A stretch of 64,000 nucleotides of DNA. Source: Synechococcus sp. A18-25c. Lineage in GTDB: Bacteria > Cyanobacteriota > Cyanobacteriia > PCC-6307 > Cyanobiaceae. A model generated the notes under the pieces. That model searched no databases. It was not told where the DNA came from and saw only the letters and a list, made by a program, of their open reading frames with translations. The stretch covers positions 2,447,361 through 2,511,360 of the forward strand of contig NZ_CP047957.1 in the NCBI RefSeq assembly GCF_014280035.1, given 5' to 3'. This document shows positions 7,672-16,991 of this stretch, one piece after another. Each line of letters starts with the position of its first letter. The first letter of the stretch is position 1. Position numbers and translations under genes: made by a program.

Positions 7672-9900
7672 GTGACTGATTCCAGAGCTAACCCCACAAG
7701 CCAATGTCCTTACTGCGGCGTGGGCTGCGGCCTGGAACTGCTGCCTCCGGGCGAGGCAGGCAAATCCGTGAAGCGCGATGCTGAAGGCAATCCCATGTGG
7801 GCCGCACGCGGCGACCGCCAACACCCTTCCAGTCTCGGACAGGTCTGCATCAAAGGCGCCACGGTGGGTGAAACCCTGGCCCGCGGACGTTTAAATCGAC
7901 CGCTGTACCGCCCCACACTCAACGACGACTTTCAACCGATTAGCTGGGACAGCGCTTTTGATCTACTGACCGGACGCATCCGCAGCACTCTGGCCAGCAA
8001 AGGACCCAACGCCATCGCCATGTATGGGTCAGGCCAGTTTCATACCGAGGATTACTACCTGGCTCAGAAACTCCTGAAAGGAGCGCTGGGAACCAACAAT
8101 TTCGATGCCAACTCGCGGCTGTGTATGAGCTCCGCGGTGGCTGGATACACACGAAGCCTGGGATCGGATGGTCCTCCCTGTTGCTACGAAGATTTGGACC
8201 ATTGCTCGGTGGCCTTCCTCATCGGCACCAACACGGCCGAGTGCCACCCTGTGTTGTTCCAGCGACTGCTGAAGCGGAAAAAACGTGACCCAAAAGGGCT
8301 CACCATCGTGGTGGTGGACCCGCGCAAGACCGACACCACCAAAATTGCTGACCACCATCTAGCGATCGCTCCAGGCACAGACCTCGCGCTCCTTCACGGC
8401 CTGGCACGACTGGTCATCCAAGACAACGGCTTTGATAGCGATTTCATCGATGCAGCCACCGAAGGCTTCGCGTCGTACACCCAGACCATCAATGCCTGGA
8501 CCCCCGGCAAAACCGCCAAGTTCTGCGGAATCACTGAACAGGATCTGCGCGCCGTCGGCCGACTATGGAGTCGCAAAGAAGGTGTGCTCAGTCTCTGGTC
8601 GATGGGGGTCAACCAGCGCCGAGAAGGAACGGCAGTGGTCAGTGGACTGATCAATCTGCACCTGCTCACCGGAGAAATCGGCAAGCCAGGCGCCGGGCCC
8701 TTCTCGCTCACCGGTCAACCCAATGCCATGGGCGGCCGTGAAGCCGGAGGACTGGCACATCTGCTACCTGGATACAGGGTGGTGACCAACCCGGACCACA
8801 GGGCAGAGGTGGAGCAAGCCTGGGGGTTCGCCAAAGACTCCATTGCGGCAGCCCCAGGACTGAACGCCTGGCAGCAGGTGGAGGCAATGGAGCAGGGCGA
8901 GCTCGATCTGTGGTGGGTGGCAGCCACCAATCCATTGGTGAGCATGCCCGACCTGGAGAGAGTGAAAAGCGCCATGCAGCGTTGTCCGCTCGTGGTTGTC
9001 AGTGAGGCTTACGCCGACACGGAAACCTCCCACTACGCCCATCTGCTGCTGCCCGCATCGCAGTGGAGCGAAAAATCGGGAGCGATGACCAATTCAGAAC
9101 GACGTGTCACCTACTGCCCGTCATTTCGACCACGCCACGGCGAAAGCCGTCCTGATTGGGAGGTGTTCGCTGAACTTGGACGTCGGCTGGGATTCGCCGA
9201 GCAGTTCACGTATGCGTCCTCAGCGGAGGTTTACGCAGAATTCGCAACTCTCACCGAAGGCCGCGTCTGTGATGTCTCCGGCCTCAGCCATGGCCTGCTT
9301 CACTCCCACGGGTCGCAGCAATGGCCCTTCCCCAAAGGACATGAGCCAACCCGCACCTCCAAGCGGCTTTACGTCGGCAAACGATTCCCAACAGCCAGTG
9401 GTCGTGCCCGGTTCCAATCAGAGGCTCCGCTCGGCCTAGCCGAACCACCCTGTGATGTTTACCCACTGGTACTCACCGTGGGCCGTTACCTCGGCCAATG
9501 GCACACCATGACCCGCACAGGCATGGTGCAACGACTCAACGACATGCATCCGCAACCACGCCTGGAAATGCATCCCGAGGATGCCAAGGTCTACGGCGTC
9601 GAAGACAACGGACTGGCCGCGATCACATCCCGGCGCGGAACCCTGACCTCCCGCGTCACGCTGACGGATCGAATTCGCCGCGGCTCTGTGTTTCTGCCAA
9701 TGCACTGGGGCTTTACACAGGCCGAAGCCTGTGAAGCCAACACCCTGATGCATGAGGAATCCTGCCCGATCTCAAAACAGCCGGAACTCAAAGCCTCCGC
9801 CGTCGTGGTCGCCCCCGCGGTATCGGTGAGGAAACCCACTGAACAGCAAACCGGACGGCTGGAAAGCCTGCGCCGACTGCTTATCCCAGCACTTCGGTAA
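7672..9900 (+). CDS. narB: Assimilatory ferredoxin-nitrate reductase NarB
   Basis: 742 residues from a GTG start. It reduces nitrate to nitrite with electrons from ferredoxin, using one [4Fe-4S] cluster and bis-MGD molybdenum cofactor. The N-terminal cluster ligands are C12, C15 and C19 in CPYCGVGCGL, with the fourth in VCIKGAT (around residue 59). Further blocks typical of the molybdopterin oxidoreductase family follow (SLWSMGVNQRREGT, GQPNAMGGREAGG), and the C-terminal MGD-binding domain is present. There is no signal peptide, as expected for a cytoplasmic assimilatory enzyme. The 3' end overlaps narM, on the other strand, by 20 bp. Confidence 0.95.
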   Translation: MTDSRANPTSQCPYCGVGCGLELLPPGEAGKSVKRDAEGNPMWAARGDRQHPSSLGQVCIKGATVGETLARGRLNRPLYRPTLNDDFQPISWDSAFDLLTGRIRSTLASKGPNAIAMYGSGQFHTEDYYLAQKLLKGALGTNNFDANSRLCMSSAVAGYTRSLGSDGPPCCYEDLDHCSVAFLIGTNTAECHPVLFQRLLKRKKRDPKGLTIVVVDPRKTDTTKIADHHLAIAPGTDLALLHGLARLVIQDNGFDSDFIDAATEGFASYTQTINAWTPGKTAKFCGITEQDLRAVGRLWSRKEGVLSLWSMGVNQRREGTAVVSGLINLHLLTGEIGKPGAGPFSLTGQPNAMGGREAGGLAHLLPGYRVVTNPDHRAEVEQAWGFAKDSIAAAPGLNAWQQVEAMEQGELDLWWVAATNPLVSMPDLERVKSAMQRCPLVVVSEAYADTETSHYAHLLLPASQWSEKSGAMTNSERRVTYCPSFRPRHGESRPDWEVFAELGRRLGFAEQFTYASSAEVYAEFATLTEGRVCDVSGLSHGLLHSHGSQQWPFPKGHEPTRTSKRLYVGKRFPTASGRARFQSEAPLGLAEPPCDVYPLVLTVGRYLGQWHTMTRTGMVQRLNDMHPQPRLEMHPEDAKVYGVEDNGLAAITSRRGTLTSRVTLTDRIRRGSVFLPMHWGFTQAEACEANTLMHEESCPISKQPELKASAVVVAPAVSVRKPTEQQTGRLESLRRLLIPALR

Positions 9901-10348
9901 AAGCCGCCTCAAGATTGTGATGATCGTGGCCAGGTCTGGCCAGCTTGCACAGGGCGAAGCGATCGAGCTCCCGCATCGCCTGCCAGGCCTGCAGTGTGAG
10001 CTGCACACCACGCGCCCGCGCTGCGTCTGAAAGATGATCCGGCAGATGATTCGGTTGCTGCCAGGGCTCATCCACCGCGTGGGGCAACTCTTTCACCACG
10101 CCATCCGCCATGGTCGCGGTTTTGACACGCAAATGCTCGCGCATCTGGTTGAGGTGTTCGGGTGAATCTCCCCAATCCACTAGCTGCTGACGCTGCTCCT
10201 GGGTCATCGCCAGCCAATGACTCAACTTCAGCTTGACACCAGCCAAATCCAACTTGCGGCGAACGCAGAGAGGAATGCATCGCCAAGATCCGATGAAGTC
10301 CTGCTCAAAGGCAAAACAATGTCGCGCCTGATCCAGCTGCGAATTCAT
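9881..10348 (-). CDS. narM: NarM, nitrate reductase maturation/activity protein
   Basis: 155 residues from the ATG at 10348; the frame is open to 10456, but family members begin close to MNSQLDQARHCFAFEQDFIG. NarM is a cyanobacterial protein required for active NarB and has no known enzymatic motif. Recognisable blocks are FEQDFIGSWRCIPLCVRRKL and the helical region LSHWLAMTQEQRQQLVDW. It is convergent with narB and overlaps it by 20 bp at the stops, an arrangement that could allow antisense interplay between the two partners. Confidence 0.85.
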   Translation of the reverse strand: MNSQLDQARHCFAFEQDFIGSWRCIPLCVRRKLDLAGVKLKLSHWLAMTQEQRQQLVDWGDSPEHLNQMREHLRVKTATMADGVVKELPHAVDEPWQQPNHLPDHLSDAARARGVQLTLQAWQAMRELDRFALCKLARPGHDHHNLEAAFTEVLG

Positions 10349-10454
10349 TGGTAGCCAAAGCGACGATTTTTTTATCTCTAGCTGGAAACGGTGACAATAA
10401 CGACCATCAGTTGCACCACGAACAAAGAGGCTCGTAGCAACTTTGGACGCGTTC

Positions 10455-10619
10455 ATGCGCTTTGCTCTGACCTTGGGGTTGCTATTGGGATCCGCTCACG
10501 GATGGTTGGCATCCCAAGGATTAGCGACGGGTCTACTCGTTCTCAATCACCAGAGCAGCGCGTCAAATCTGCAGCATTTCAGTGCTTTTGGTAGCAACGA
10601 GTACATTTCATATCCATAG
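10455..10619 (+). CDS. Small putative secreted/membrane protein, 54 residues
   Basis: The ATG at 10455 opens a 54-codon frame starting MRFALTLGLLLGSAHGWLAS, which looks like a signal peptide or single membrane segment. It sits in the gap between narM and the next small gene, on the moaC strand. No family is recognised. Codons look ordinary for the region, but coding status is unproven. Confidence 0.4.
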   Translation: MRFALTLGLLLGSAHGWLASQGLATGLLVLNHQSSASNLQHFSAFGSNEYISYP

Positions 10620-10643
10620 TGAGTGTCGTCAGACATTCGTTCA

Positions 10644-10859
10644 ATGACCTTCAGCACCACCACAAGCCAGGTCCAGCGCAGCCCCCTGACCGTCGCCGCT
10701 GGCTTCGTTGGCGCCTTTATTGTGGCCTCCCTCGCCGTGCAGATGGTGTTGAGCCAAAAGGCAGCCAACACGTCATCCACCGCAGCAACGGCAACCCAGC
10801 AAGTGGAACCAGTGGTGACCTCTCAAGCGGCGATGTGGTCCGTGCTCGGCCAGCGCTGA
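10644..10859 (+). CDS. Small single-pass membrane protein
   Basis: 71 residues from the ATG at 10644; an upstream ATG at 10623 is an alternative. One hydrophobic segment (around residues 16-36, AAGFVGAFIVASLAVQMVL) is followed by a Ser/Thr/Ala/Gln-rich tail. It precedes moaC by 33 bp on the same strand and may share its transcript. No function is recognised. Confidence 0.55.
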   Translation: MTFSTTTSQVQRSPLTVAAGFVGAFIVASLAVQMVLSQKAANTSSTAATATQQVEPVVTSQAAMWSVLGQR

Positions 10860-10892
10860 TCAACACTGGAGCGGTCAACAACCCGTTCACGC

Positions 10893-11369
10893 ATGGCTGA
10901 AGAGCTCTCGCACCTCACCGGTCAAGGTGAGGTGCACATGGTGGAGGTTGGCGATCGCGCGATCACCAAACGTGAAGCAACGGCTGCCGGAATGCTGGTG
11001 ATGCAGCCGTCCACGCTCAACATTGTGCTGAGTGGAGACACACCCAAAGGTGACCTGCTGGCCGTCGCGCGAATCGCTGCCATCCAAGCGGCGAAGCGCA
11101 CATCCGAACTGATTCCCCTCTGTCACCCGCTGCCGATCAGCGGGATGGACATCAGCATCGAGCCCGATCCCTCTCTGCCAGGACTCAAGGTGCAGGCAAG
11201 CTGCCGCACCACAGGTCAAACCGGAGTCGAAATGGAAGCGATCACGGCGGTCTCTATCGGCCTGGTCACGCTCTACGACATGTTGAAATCCATAGAGCCC
11301 GGCATGACCATCAACGGCATCCAGCTGCTGCACAAGGACGGAGGTCGCCATGGCAGCTGGAGCTGCTGA
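10893..11369 (+). CDS. moaC: Cyclic pyranopterin monophosphate synthase MoaC
   Basis: 158 residues, normal length. It converts the MoaA product to cyclic pyranopterin monophosphate. Family motifs visible are [15 protein letters not shown] (around residues 75-89) and [20 protein letters not shown] (around 111-130), which hold the conserved His, Glu and Asp residues. The stop lies 20 bp inside the start of moeA, so moaC and moeA are translated together. Confidence 0.95.
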   Translation: MAEELSHLTGQGEVHMVEVGDRAITKREATAAGMLVMQPSTLNIVLSGDTPKGDLLAVARIAAIQAAKRTSELIPLCHPLPISGMDISIEPDPSLPGLKVQASCRTTGQTGVEMEAITAVSIGLVTLYDMLKSIEPGMTINGIQLLHKDGGRHGSWSC

Positions 11370-12603
11370 GCCCTATGGCCGCGAGGGTCTCCCGCTCGAT
11401 GAAGCGCGACGACGTGTTTTGTCAGCCATCACGCCGCTCAATCAGAGCGTCACCGTGCCCCTCAACGAGGCCTTGGGTCGTGTGAGTGCCGAAGCCGTGT
11501 TGGCCACAGATCCAGTCCCTGGGTTCCGCGCCTCGATCATGGACGGTTACGCGCTGGGGCAAACCCATCCACCGACCATGGGCGATCGGTGGATGCTGAA
11601 GGGACGCGCTTCCGCAGGTCGGCCATTCAACGGCAAGCTCTCAGCCGGTGAGTGCATTCGAATTCTGACGGGGGCACCGCTTCCAGAGGGCGCTGGTTGG
11701 ATCCTTCCTCAGGAACTCATCTCCGTTAACAACAACCAGATCCAACTCAACCAGGAGGCCTCTGACCGGCCCTGGATCCGCGCGGCAGATGAGGAATGTC
11801 AGCCTGGTGATCCACTGATGGTCACCGGACAGCGGCTGGGTCCCGCAGACCTGGCCCGGCTCGCCAGCTGTGGCGTGGCCCAGCTGACCGTGCGGAGAAA
11901 GCCGCGGATTGGCCTTTTGATCAGTGGCGATGAACTGGTGCCACCTGGGGCGCCGAGGCCGCCCGGCACCATCTGGGAAAGCAACGGCACATTGCTGGAG
12001 ACGATGCTTCAGACCCTTGGACAAGAGGTCCATGAGCGCCGTGTGGTGGCCGATCAACCTGACGCTTTACGCGTGACCCTTAGTGACCTCGCCGACTGCT
12101 GCGATGTGGTGGTCAGCACCGGGGGCGTCTCGGCGGGCGACAGCGACTGGATTCGTCCGCTCGTGGCTGAACTGGGCTCGGTGAACTTCTGGAAACTGTT
12201 CCTACGGCCAGGGCGCCCCTTCGCCTTTGGTGCTCTCCGCGATGGCGTGCCCTTCTTCGGCTTACCGGGGAATCCTGTGGCAGCCGCAGTGACAGGATTG
12301 CAACTGCTTTGGCCAGCACTTCAAGTGCTAGAAGGCCAAAGCGAACCGGAACAATTCCCTCGGATTCAGGTCGAACTTGCCGATCCGTTAGCTCGACGGC
12401 CAGGGCGACCGGAACTGGCTCGCGCACGATTAGAAACCAGCCGTGACGGTGCCCTGGCAGCCCGCGTGGATGGCTCCCAGGCGTCATCACGCATCGGCTC
12501 CCTGCAAGGAGCCGATTTGCTCTTGGAACTGCCGGCGGATGCAGGCGATCTCAAGCCCGGCGACCGTGTTTGGGCCCAACTCATCCGCGGACGCCTGTTT
12601 TGA
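11350..12603 (+). CDS. moeA: Molybdopterin molybdenumtransferase MoeA
   Basis: 417 residues. It inserts molybdenum into adenylylated molybdopterin. Motifs: [13 protein letters not shown] near residue 57, the MoCF nucleotide-binding block [14 protein letters not shown] near 257, and [15 protein letters not shown] near 299. The C-terminal beta domain is complete. It overlaps moaC by 20 bp and is convergent with the DUF3598-like gene 10 bp downstream. Confidence 0.95.
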   Translation: MAAGAAEPYGREGLPLDEARRRVLSAITPLNQSVTVPLNEALGRVSAEAVLATDPVPGFRASIMDGYALGQTHPPTMGDRWMLKGRASAGRPFNGKLSAGECIRILTGAPLPEGAGWILPQELISVNNNQIQLNQEASDRPWIRAADEECQPGDPLMVTGQRLGPADLARLASCGVAQLTVRRKPRIGLLISGDELVPPGAPRPPGTIWESNGTLLETMLQTLGQEVHERRVVADQPDALRVTLSDLADCCDVVVSTGGVSAGDSDWIRPLVAELGSVNFWKLFLRPGRPFAFGALRDGVPFFGLPGNPVAAAVTGLQLLWPALQVLEGQSEPEQFPRIQVELADPLARRPGRPELARARLETSRDGALAARVDGSQASSRIGSLQGADLLLELPADAGDLKPGDRVWAQLIRGRLF

Positions 12604-12612
12604 GCCGCCCCC

Positions 12613-13413
12613 TCAACTGACAGAAGCTGGTTGAAAGCTTGAACGGTCCCATCGCAGAAGCCGTCCATCGGCATCAAAACGGATGCTGACGTGCTGAAAC
12701 CGATCAGCACCAAGCCGTGCACCAATCTCCAACGTGAAGGCTGCGTCGGGTAGACACTCAGGCACTGAAAACACCAAACCGTCTGGCATCACTGCACTGC
12801 AGTCATGGCGGAGCAGCTGGTCTGGTTCAAACACCACAGACTGTGGATCACTGGCTCGTGCCATCACGCCCGGCTGTGGCCGAAGTGATTCGGCATAGCC
12901 CGACCAGCCCCGCAAAGGTTCCAGCAACGCCTCGGGTGTCCCGCACGTGGGACGCTCAGGTTCGAGATCTGCAGCATCGCGACAGCGAAAGGCCACCGCT
13001 CCCACAGCCTGCAAACGCCAAGCGTCGTCATGCGGCTCCCAGAGCAGCACCAACATCGAACGGGAGCGGCCTCTGAAGAGATTGATCTCGTGCCCGAAGC
13101 GACCGCGAGCCAAATCAAGCCGCAGGCTGGATTGACCGCCGGCGCCCTCAAACTGCCAGCATCCGCCGCCAGCGTTGTAACAGCTCCGGCTGATGTCATA
13201 GGTGGCTTGCCCACCCGGAGCGAAGGCCAGGCCAGAACCGTCCCAAACGCCATGATCAGCGTCACTGAATCGAATGACGTAGGTCGTGGGATCAATGACC
13301 CGTTGAGGCGAGGTCAAATCCAACCGATCCGAGCCATCACGCCCAAACCAAATGCCAGGTCCCTGCCAACAACCGGCGAAATTGCTTCGATTCAACATCC
13401 ACTGATCCGTCAT
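12613..13413 (-). CDS. DUF3598-like conserved cyanobacterial protein
   Basis: 266 residues from the ATG at 13413; a GTG at 13422 is an alternative. The N-terminal block NFAGCWQGPGIWF and the predominantly beta composition resemble DUF3598 proteins, which look like lipocalin-type barrels. Function is unknown. The gene lies between moeA (convergent) and an epimerase-like gene (divergent, 59 bp away) and need not be linked to molybdenum cofactor work. Confidence 0.55.
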   Translation of the reverse strand: MTDQWMLNRSNFAGCWQGPGIWFGRDGSDRLDLTSPQRVIDPTTYVIRFSDADHGVWDGSGLAFAPGGQATYDISRSCYNAGGGCWQFEGAGGQSSLRLDLARGRFGHEINLFRGRSRSMLVLLWEPHDDAWRLQAVGAVAFRCRDAADLEPERPTCGTPEALLEPLRGWSGYAESLRPQPGVMARASDPQSVVFEPDQLLRHDCSAVMPDGLVFSVPECLPDAAFTLEIGARLGADRFQHVSIRFDADGRLLRWDRSSFQPASVS

Positions 13414-13472
13414 CGAAGTCACCGTGAAAACAAGCGAAGGTCTTTAAGGTCGAGCCATTGCTCACACCAGTG

Positions 13473-14336
13473 ATGGGACTGACAATCATTGGTTGTGGCT
13501 ATGTGGGTGAGACCCTGGCGCGGCGGCTGCAGCCACGCCGACCGTCGCTGGACTTGACCCTGACCACCACACGGCAAGAGCGGCAGGTCGCGCTGAGTCA
13601 TCTGGCTGATGAGGTGATGATCTGCGATGCCACCGATCCTGAGCAATTGCTGAAGAGCCTGCAAAAGACGCACACCGCTGTGTTCTGCCTTGGTCCAAAA
13701 GGGAATCAACAGGTGGATGAAGAGGGCTACCGGCACACCTTCGTCGACAGCTTCCGCTGCCTGAGGTCGCTGTTGCCACAACTACCGCAACTGCGTCAGA
13801 TCCTCTACACAGGCAGCTGCTCGGTGTATGGCGATGCCAACGGCAATTGGGTGGATGAGACCACACCCGCATGCCCGGGCCCTGGGCATGGCTCCGTGCT
13901 CCTCGAGAGTGAACAGCTGCTGGGCGCCATCAACGACAGGACGGTCTGCATCCTGCGCTTGGGAGCCCTACATGGACCTGGACGTGATCTCAACAAGCGT
14001 CTCAAAAATTTGGCGGGCCAAGAACGACAAGGTGAAGGCAACACCTTCACCAACTGGGTGCATGTGGACGATGCCGCCGGTGCACTGGAGGCTGCTGTCG
14101 ATGGGCAGTGGAGTGGTGTGGTGAATGTGGTCAATGACAAGCCCATCCGAGTACGGGAGCTCGTGGAACAGAGCCTGGCGCGTCAGGGGCTTTCACCCGT
14201 GCAATGGACAGGAGGGCTTGAACCGCAATCCAGTGGACGGCGCATCCGCAACCACCGGTTAAAGCAGCTGGGCTATCGATTGCTCCACCCCAACGTCCAT
14301 CAGAGCGGCGTGTTCTCCACCAACCAGGTGCCCTGA
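13473..14336 (+). CDS. NAD(P)-dependent epimerase/reductase-like protein (YeeZ type)
   Basis: 287 residues from the ATG at 13473. The start has the Rossmann nucleotide loop MGLTIIGCGYVGETLARRL. An SVYGD segment after the fifth strand follows the extended short-chain dehydrogenase pattern. The usual YxxxK catalytic pair is not visible where expected (HGSVLLESEQLL), as in YeeZ-like members, so redox activity is uncertain. The 3' end overlaps the convergent moaE by 37 bp. Confidence 0.75.
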   Translation: MGLTIIGCGYVGETLARRLQPRRPSLDLTLTTTRQERQVALSHLADEVMICDATDPEQLLKSLQKTHTAVFCLGPKGNQQVDEEGYRHTFVDSFRCLRSLLPQLPQLRQILYTGSCSVYGDANGNWVDETTPACPGPGHGSVLLESEQLLGAINDRTVCILRLGALHGPGRDLNKRLKNLAGQERQGEGNTFTNWVHVDDAAGALEAAVDGQWSGVVNVVNDKPIRVRELVEQSLARQGLSPVQWTGGLEPQSSGRRIRNHRLKQLGYRLLHPNVHQSGVFSTNQVP

Positions 14337-14728
14337 TCACTGCACCACTCCCGCTTCCAGAACGGCGCGTGATGTTTGAGCTCCTCCAAAAGCTCCGCAG
14401 AACAGCGCTGGGCTGCCCCCCGACGATCCGCCTCAACGGCCACCAACACGATGGGCTCACCCGGATGCAACAGCCCCACCCGATGCAGGACCAGCATCGC
14501 GCCTGCCTTGTGACGCTGCTGCAGCCGCTCTGCCATGGCGGTGAGCCGGCGCTCGCACAAACCGGGGTAGTGCTCCAACTCCAACGCTTGAAGAACCTGG
14601 CCATGAAGTGCGATCGGGCGCACGCGGCCGACAAATACCGCCACCGCTGCAGGATCGCCGCCCCATCGCATCAGCTCCTGCCAAGGATCAAAAGATGTCG
14701 AACGAATTTCAACCTGAATGCCATTCAT
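14300..14728 (-). CDS. moaE: Molybdopterin synthase large subunit MoaE
   Basis: 142 residues. It transfers sulfur from thiocarboxylated MoaD to cyclic pyranopterin monophosphate, giving molybdopterin. The active-site lysine block PFWKREW is near the C-terminus (around residue 124), and AVFVGRVRP is near residue 30. The start is 3 bp from the moaD stop; the two subunits are encoded in tandem. It overlaps the convergent epimerase-like gene by 37 bp. Confidence 0.92.
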   Translation of the reverse strand: MNGIQVEIRSTSFDPWQELMRWGGDPAAVAVFVGRVRPIALHGQVLQALELEHYPGLCERRLTAMAERLQQRHKAGAMLVLHRVGLLHPGEPIVLVAVEADRRGAAQRCSAELLEELKHHAPFWKREWCSDQGTWLVENTPL

Positions 14729-14731
14729 CCC

Positions 14732-14962
14732 TCAACCTCCAGTGAACGGAGGCAGAAATGCCAACTCATCACCGGACTTCAGAGGCTGATCCAGCTCGAC
14801 CAACTCCTGGTTAACGGCAACAGTGATGCCCTGCAGTGAGCCGAGATCCAACTGGTGCCAGACCTCACGGGCTGTGGTCACCTCTGACGACAGCGGGAGT
14901 GAGCGCTCAGCCCAACCGGCGCGTTCGCGCAGGGAAGCGAAAAGCAACACGTGCAGCACCAC
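14732..14962 (-). CDS. moaD: Molybdopterin synthase sulfur carrier MoaD
   Basis: 76 residues if started at the GTG at 14962 (a second GTG follows directly). The beta-grasp protein ends in the essential Gly-Gly (LAFLPPFTGG), which is thiocarboxylated and inserted into the MoaE active site. The frame stays open far upstream (to 15433), but that part is the antisense of moaB and does not belong. It is coupled to moaE, which starts 3 bp after its stop. Confidence 0.85.
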   Translation of the reverse strand: MVLHVLLFASLRERAGWAERSLPLSSEVTTAREVWHQLDLGSLQGITVAVNQELVELDQPLKSGDELAFLPPFTGG

Positions 14963-15013
14963 GGCCGTTGCAGCTGAAGAGGTTCTAGCGTCCGAGGTCA
15001 CCGCCACTGTTCC

Positions 15014-15511
15014 GTGGGCCTCGCGATTGCCTTGCTCACCATTTCCGACACACGCACTCTCGACGAGGACAGCAGCGGCGATCAGCTGCAACGCAGCATC
15101 GCAGACGCTGGCCATCAACTCCATGAGCGTGCACTCTGTGCGGACGATCGCTATCAAATCAGGGCGGAACTCAGCCGATGGATCGCTGACCCAACCGTTG
15201 ACGTGGTGATCACCAGCGGCGGGACAGGCCTGACCGGTCGAGATGGGACACCAGAAGCCATTGAACCTCTGCTGGACAAAACCATCGACGGATTTGGTGA
15301 GCTGTTCCGTGTGATCTCCTTTGACAGCATCGGCACCAGCACCTTGCAAAGCCGTTGTCTGGCAGGCGTGGCCAATCGCACTTTTATCTTTGTGCTGCCG
15401 GGGTCCCTGGATGCCGTCACCACAGCTTGGCAACGGTTGATCCGAGCACAGCTTGATCCTGAAACTCGACCCTGCAACCTGGCGCAGCTACGGGCACGAC
15501 TCAAGGAGTAA
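15014..15511 (+). CDS. moaB: Molybdopterin adenylyltransferase-family protein MoaB
   Basis: 165 residues from a GTG. MoaB/MogA proteins adenylylate molybdopterin before MoeA inserts the metal. Motifs: LLTISDTRTLDEDSSG near the start and VVITSGGTGLTGRDGTPEAI near residue 64. It is divergent from moaDE with about 50 bp between, so a shared promoter region is likely, and convergent with cobA, 8 bp downstream. With moaA, C, D, E, moeA and mobA it completes the cofactor pathway in this window. Confidence 0.92.
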   Translation: MGLAIALLTISDTRTLDEDSSGDQLQRSIADAGHQLHERALCADDRYQIRAELSRWIADPTVDVVITSGGTGLTGRDGTPEAIEPLLDKTIDGFGELFRVISFDSIGTSTLQSRCLAGVANRTFIFVLPGSLDAVTTAWQRLIRAQLDPETRPCNLAQLRARLKE

Positions 15512-15519
15512 GGCTGCGA

Positions 15520-16308
15520 TCAAAATGGAATCGGCATGGTGACCGCAGCAGGCGATGGCTTGCAGGCTTCAACCTGATGATCGATCACGTCACCGACGAC
15601 AACGATGGACGGTGACTTGAACTCCTGAGCTCTGGTCTGATCAGCAACATCCGCAAGGGTGGCTTTCAGACAACGCTGGCCCGCCACCGTTCCCTGCTGA
15701 ATCACAGCAACGGGGGTCTCCGGAACGAGCCCACCCGCCATCAGCTCTTCCGCAATGCGCGGCAGATTGTGCAGACCCATGTAGATCACCAGTCCATCAC
15801 TAGCAGCAGCGAGGGAGCGCCAGTTCACAGAAGGGCGCCGCTTGTCGATTTCCTCGTGACCGGTCACGAAGGTGACGGAGGAACCAGCACGACGGTGGGT
15901 GACCGGGATGCCGGCATAGGCCGGTGCAGCAATTCCTGCGGTCACTCCAGGAACCACCTGCACAGGGATCTGCCGTTGCGCCAAATAAGCCGCTTCCTCG
16001 CCACCCCGACCGAACAGAAAAGGATCCCCACCCTTAAGCCGAACCACGGTTTCATGCTTCTCGGCCATCTCCACCAACACCGCATTGGTGCTGGGCTGGG
16101 GAACGGAATGATGACCCCGACGTTTCCCCACAAACCGGCGCTCACAGCTTTCCGGCACCAGGTCCAGTACCTCTTCGGGCACGAGTGAGTCGTAAACAAG
16201 CGCATCACAACTGCGCAACAGGCGATGCGCCTTCACCGTGAGCAGTTCAGGATCACCCGGCCCAGCTCCCACCAGATAAACAGTTCCAGGTTGTTGAACA
16301 GTGGTCAC
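15520..16308 (-). CDS. cobA: Uroporphyrinogen-III C-methyltransferase (SUMT)
   Basis: 262 residues. It methylates uroporphyrinogen III twice to precorrin-2, the branch point to siroheme and cobalamin. Motifs: YLVGAGPGDPELLTVKA near the start, VYDSLVPEEVL, RLKGGDPFLFGRGGEEA near residue 95, and GVTAGIAAPAYAGIPVTHR. It has no CysG-type dehydrogenase/chelatase half. The start overlaps the sirB-like gene by 4 bp. The likely local purpose is siroheme for NirA. Confidence 0.92.
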   Translation of the reverse strand: MTTVQQPGTVYLVGAGPGDPELLTVKAHRLLRSCDALVYDSLVPEEVLDLVPESCERRFVGKRRGHHSVPQPSTNAVLVEMAEKHETVVRLKGGDPFLFGRGGEEAAYLAQRQIPVQVVPGVTAGIAAPAYAGIPVTHRRAGSSVTFVTGHEEIDKRRPSVNWRSLAAASDGLVIYMGLHNLPRIAEELMAGGLVPETPVAVIQQGTVAGQRCLKATLADVADQTRAQEFKSPSIVVVGDVIDHQVEACKPSPAAVTMPIPF

Positions 16309-16964
16309 GGCAGAGCGATCAGCAAATCAATCAGGCCCTGACGAATCAGGGAATGGTGCAGAAGCGGTTGCAAACCTCCAGTCTCGCTAAGCGTCTCCGT
16401 CATGCGATTGGGAGCAAGAGCGAGGGGGAGTGCCTGGGCTTGAGGGTGATGGAGGCGGTACTCCGCCCACCGGTCAGACGCGACCAAAGGAACAGAAAGA
16501 CGCCGGCTCAATTGATGGAGAAAACGGTCAGCAACTCCAGGTCGGAGGGGATGGTGAAGGAGCACGACTTCACCTGTCAGCAAGGGATCGAGAGCCTCTA
16601 CCACCAACGACCACCACCAAGACCAGGCCCCTAGAAACGGAAGGAGTGTGACATCAGCACCTTCTGAACGCATGCGCCGCCGAATGGCAGGCACATCATC
16701 ACGAGCATGGGCTCCTGGCCATAACAGCAACGGCACCAACCAGCTCGGCGCGTCAGGGCAAGGTGGAGGAGAATCGGCCGTGAGCACCTCGAGCTGAACC
16801 GGAGCCGAACGATGCTGCTGGAGCTCCTGCCTCAGAGCCATCAGCGCCTTGGGCACCTCACCCCCCGAGCGACCATGCACCACCAAACGGATGGCCCGCT
16901 CGGACCGCAAGTTTCGATTCCGTAGCAATGGCCACGGATCGATGGCCGAACCGACTGCTGACAT
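16305..16964 (-). CDS. CbiX/SirB-like sirohydrochlorin chelatase
   Basis: 219 residues from the ATG at 16964; the much longer open frame to 17408 overlaps a small gene on the other strand and is unlikely. The motifs RLVVHGRSGGEVPKAL and LLLWPGAHARDDVPAI resemble the metal-binding His regions of CbiX/SirB chelatases, which put iron or cobalt into sirohydrochlorin. It overlaps cobA by 4 bp, so the two probably supply siroheme together. The metal cannot be told from sequence. Confidence 0.8.
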   Translation of the reverse strand: MSAVGSAIDPWPLLRNRNLRSERAIRLVVHGRSGGEVPKALMALRQELQQHRSAPVQLEVLTADSPPPCPDAPSWLVPLLLWPGAHARDDVPAIRRRMRSEGADVTLLPFLGAWSWWWSLVVEALDPLLTGEVVLLHHPLRPGVADRFLHQLSRRLSVPLVASDRWAEYRLHHPQAQALPLALAPNRMTETLSETGGLQPLLHHSLIRQGLIDLLIALP

Positions 16965-16991
16965 CACCTCATCCTGAAGGTTTTTCGTTTC

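Noticed and set aside
10351..10364. GTAGCCAAAGCGAC next to the narM start
   Set aside because: It resembles a near-NtcA site, but it sits in the ribosome-binding region of narM and has one wrong half-site base, so it is probably chance.
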